From NCBI RefSeq assembly GCF_007829875.1, contig NZ_VIWV01000001.1, forward strand, positions 6,253,501-6,317,500: DNA of 64,000 nt, written 5' to 3'. The position numbers and the translations under genes were made by a program. How positions within the stretch are numbered: the first letter of the stretch is position 1; every line of letters starts with the position of its first letter. Origin of the DNA: Streptomyces capillispiralis (GTDB lineage: Bacteria; Actinomycetota; Actinomycetes; Streptomycetales; Streptomycetaceae). Positions 63,424 through 64,000 of the stretch are shown here, piece after piece. A model generated the notes under the pieces. The model saw only the letters and a program-made list of their open reading frames with translations. It was not told the origin of the DNA and did not search any database.

Positions 63424-64000
63424 CTAGAACCAGTTGCGCTTGCTGCCGACCTCCGACAGCCACTGGTTCAGGTACGCCGTCCAATCGGTGCCCTGGTAGT
63501 CGTTCAGCCCCACCTTGAAGGACCGGAAGGTGTCGCTGCCCTCGCTGAACAGACCCGGCTTCTTGTCCATCTCCAGCACGACGTCCATGGCCTGCTCGTC
63601 GGCCACGAAGCTCAGCTCGACCTGGTTCAGCCCCCGGTACTGCTGCGGCGGCAGGAACTCGATCTCCTGGTAGAAGGGGAGCTTCTGCCGGGTGCCCCGG
63701 ATGTGCCCGCGCTCCATGTCCGCGTTCTTGAAGCGGAAGCCCAGCTGGATGAACGCGTCCAGGATCGCCTTCTGCGCCGGCAGCGGGTGCACGTTCACCG
63801 GGTCCAGGTCACCGGAGTCCACGGCCCGCGCGATCGCCAGCTCGGTGCTCACCCCGATGTTCATCCCGCGCAGCGCCTGACCGTCGATCATGGTGATCGG
63901 CGTCTCCCACGGGATCTCCAGCCCGAACTGCACCGCGTGCACCGCGCCCGCCTGCAGCTCGAAGGCCCCGCCGAGCTGGGTCTTGGTGAACTCGATGTCC
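63424..64000 (-). CDS. spo0M: Spo0M-like sporulation control protein, C-terminal part
   Basis: A 192-codon partial frame whose start lies beyond the window end. It reads FTKTQLGGAFELQAGAVHAV, then GLEIPWETPITMI and the tail QWLSEVGSKRNWF. It belongs to the SpoOM (arrestin-like) family, which in Bacillus affects Spo0A activity and is common in Streptomyces. It is probably cotranscribed with the PEBP gene that follows 41 bp later. Confidence 0.9.
   Translation of the reverse strand, partial: DIEFTKTQLGGAFELQAGAVHAVQFGLEIPWETPITMIDGQALRGMNIGVSTELAIARAVDSGDLDPVNVHPLPAQKAILDAFIQLGFRFKNADMERGHIRGTRQKLPFYQEIEFLPPQQYRGLNQVELSFVADEQAMDVVLEMDKKPGLFSEGSDTFRSFKVGLNDYQGTDWTAYLNQWLSEVGSKRNWF

Overview
The window is a very GC-rich actinobacterial chromosome segment, almost certainly Streptomyces. 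Third codon positions are nearly all G or C, GTG and TTG starts are frequent, and the gene set includes a short chaplin (chpE), the GATC-binding nucleoid protein Gbn, a streptophobe-family protein, an SGM_5486-type mini-protein and Spo0M. From memory the gene order matches the core region of S. coelicolor around SCO1850 down to SCO1793. No rRNA, tRNA, CRISPR array, insertion sequence or prophage was seen.

Layout. 1-6.7 kb: a cobalamin operon on the minus strand (cobD/cbiB, cobQ, cobN, chelatase ATPase) behind a cobalamin riboswitch, with successive genes overlapping by 4 bp. 6.7-8.3 kb: a PiT phosphate transporter with a PHO box and a small membrane partner. 8.6-12.7 kb: class II aldolase, alpha/beta hydrolase, a conserved hypothetical and a VOC protein. 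12.8-16.0 kb: an ABC-F ATPase with a probable leader peptide, gbn preceded by a dense GATC cluster, and an enoyl-CoA hydratase-like gene. 16.2-19.7 kb: an Asp23/AmaP-type envelope-stress cluster. 19.7-24.8 kb: a five-gene minus-strand operon (Na+/solute symporter, sigma factor, membrane protein, GH15, SDR). 25-28.3 kb: SURF1, a zinc-ribbon protein, DEDDh exonuclease-BRCT and a CopD-like protein. 28.4-31.5 kb: two tandem subtilases. 31.8-37.8 kb: DUF485-actP, moaA, small membrane proteins and tyrS. 37.8-40.8 kb: a TldE/TldD pair.

40.8-41.6 kb is a gene graveyard with an HATPase remnant and a PIN-domain remnant. 41.7-43.3 kb holds the fabG-fabI pair of fatty-acid synthesis. 43.4-47 kb: a secreted protein, a FadR-type regulator divergent from a CynX/NimT transporter with an operator inside its promoter, two mini-proteins and a SixA-like phosphatase. 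47-54.4 kb: serB, the streptophobe protein, an FHA-FHA-ABC transporter and a lytic transglycosylase. 54.8-55.3 kb is a decayed queA-like gene coupled to an SDR. 56.2-58.4 kb: a NarL-type two-component pair and chpE. 58.6-64 kb: a conserved hypothetical, an ABC ATPase, NfeD and SPFH proteins that probably work together at the membrane, an HNH endonuclease, a PEBP protein and the start-truncated spo0M.

Most of the window is housekeeping core. The points most worth attention are regulatory (riboswitch, PHO box, GATC cluster, leader peptide, FadR operator) and the decay loci.
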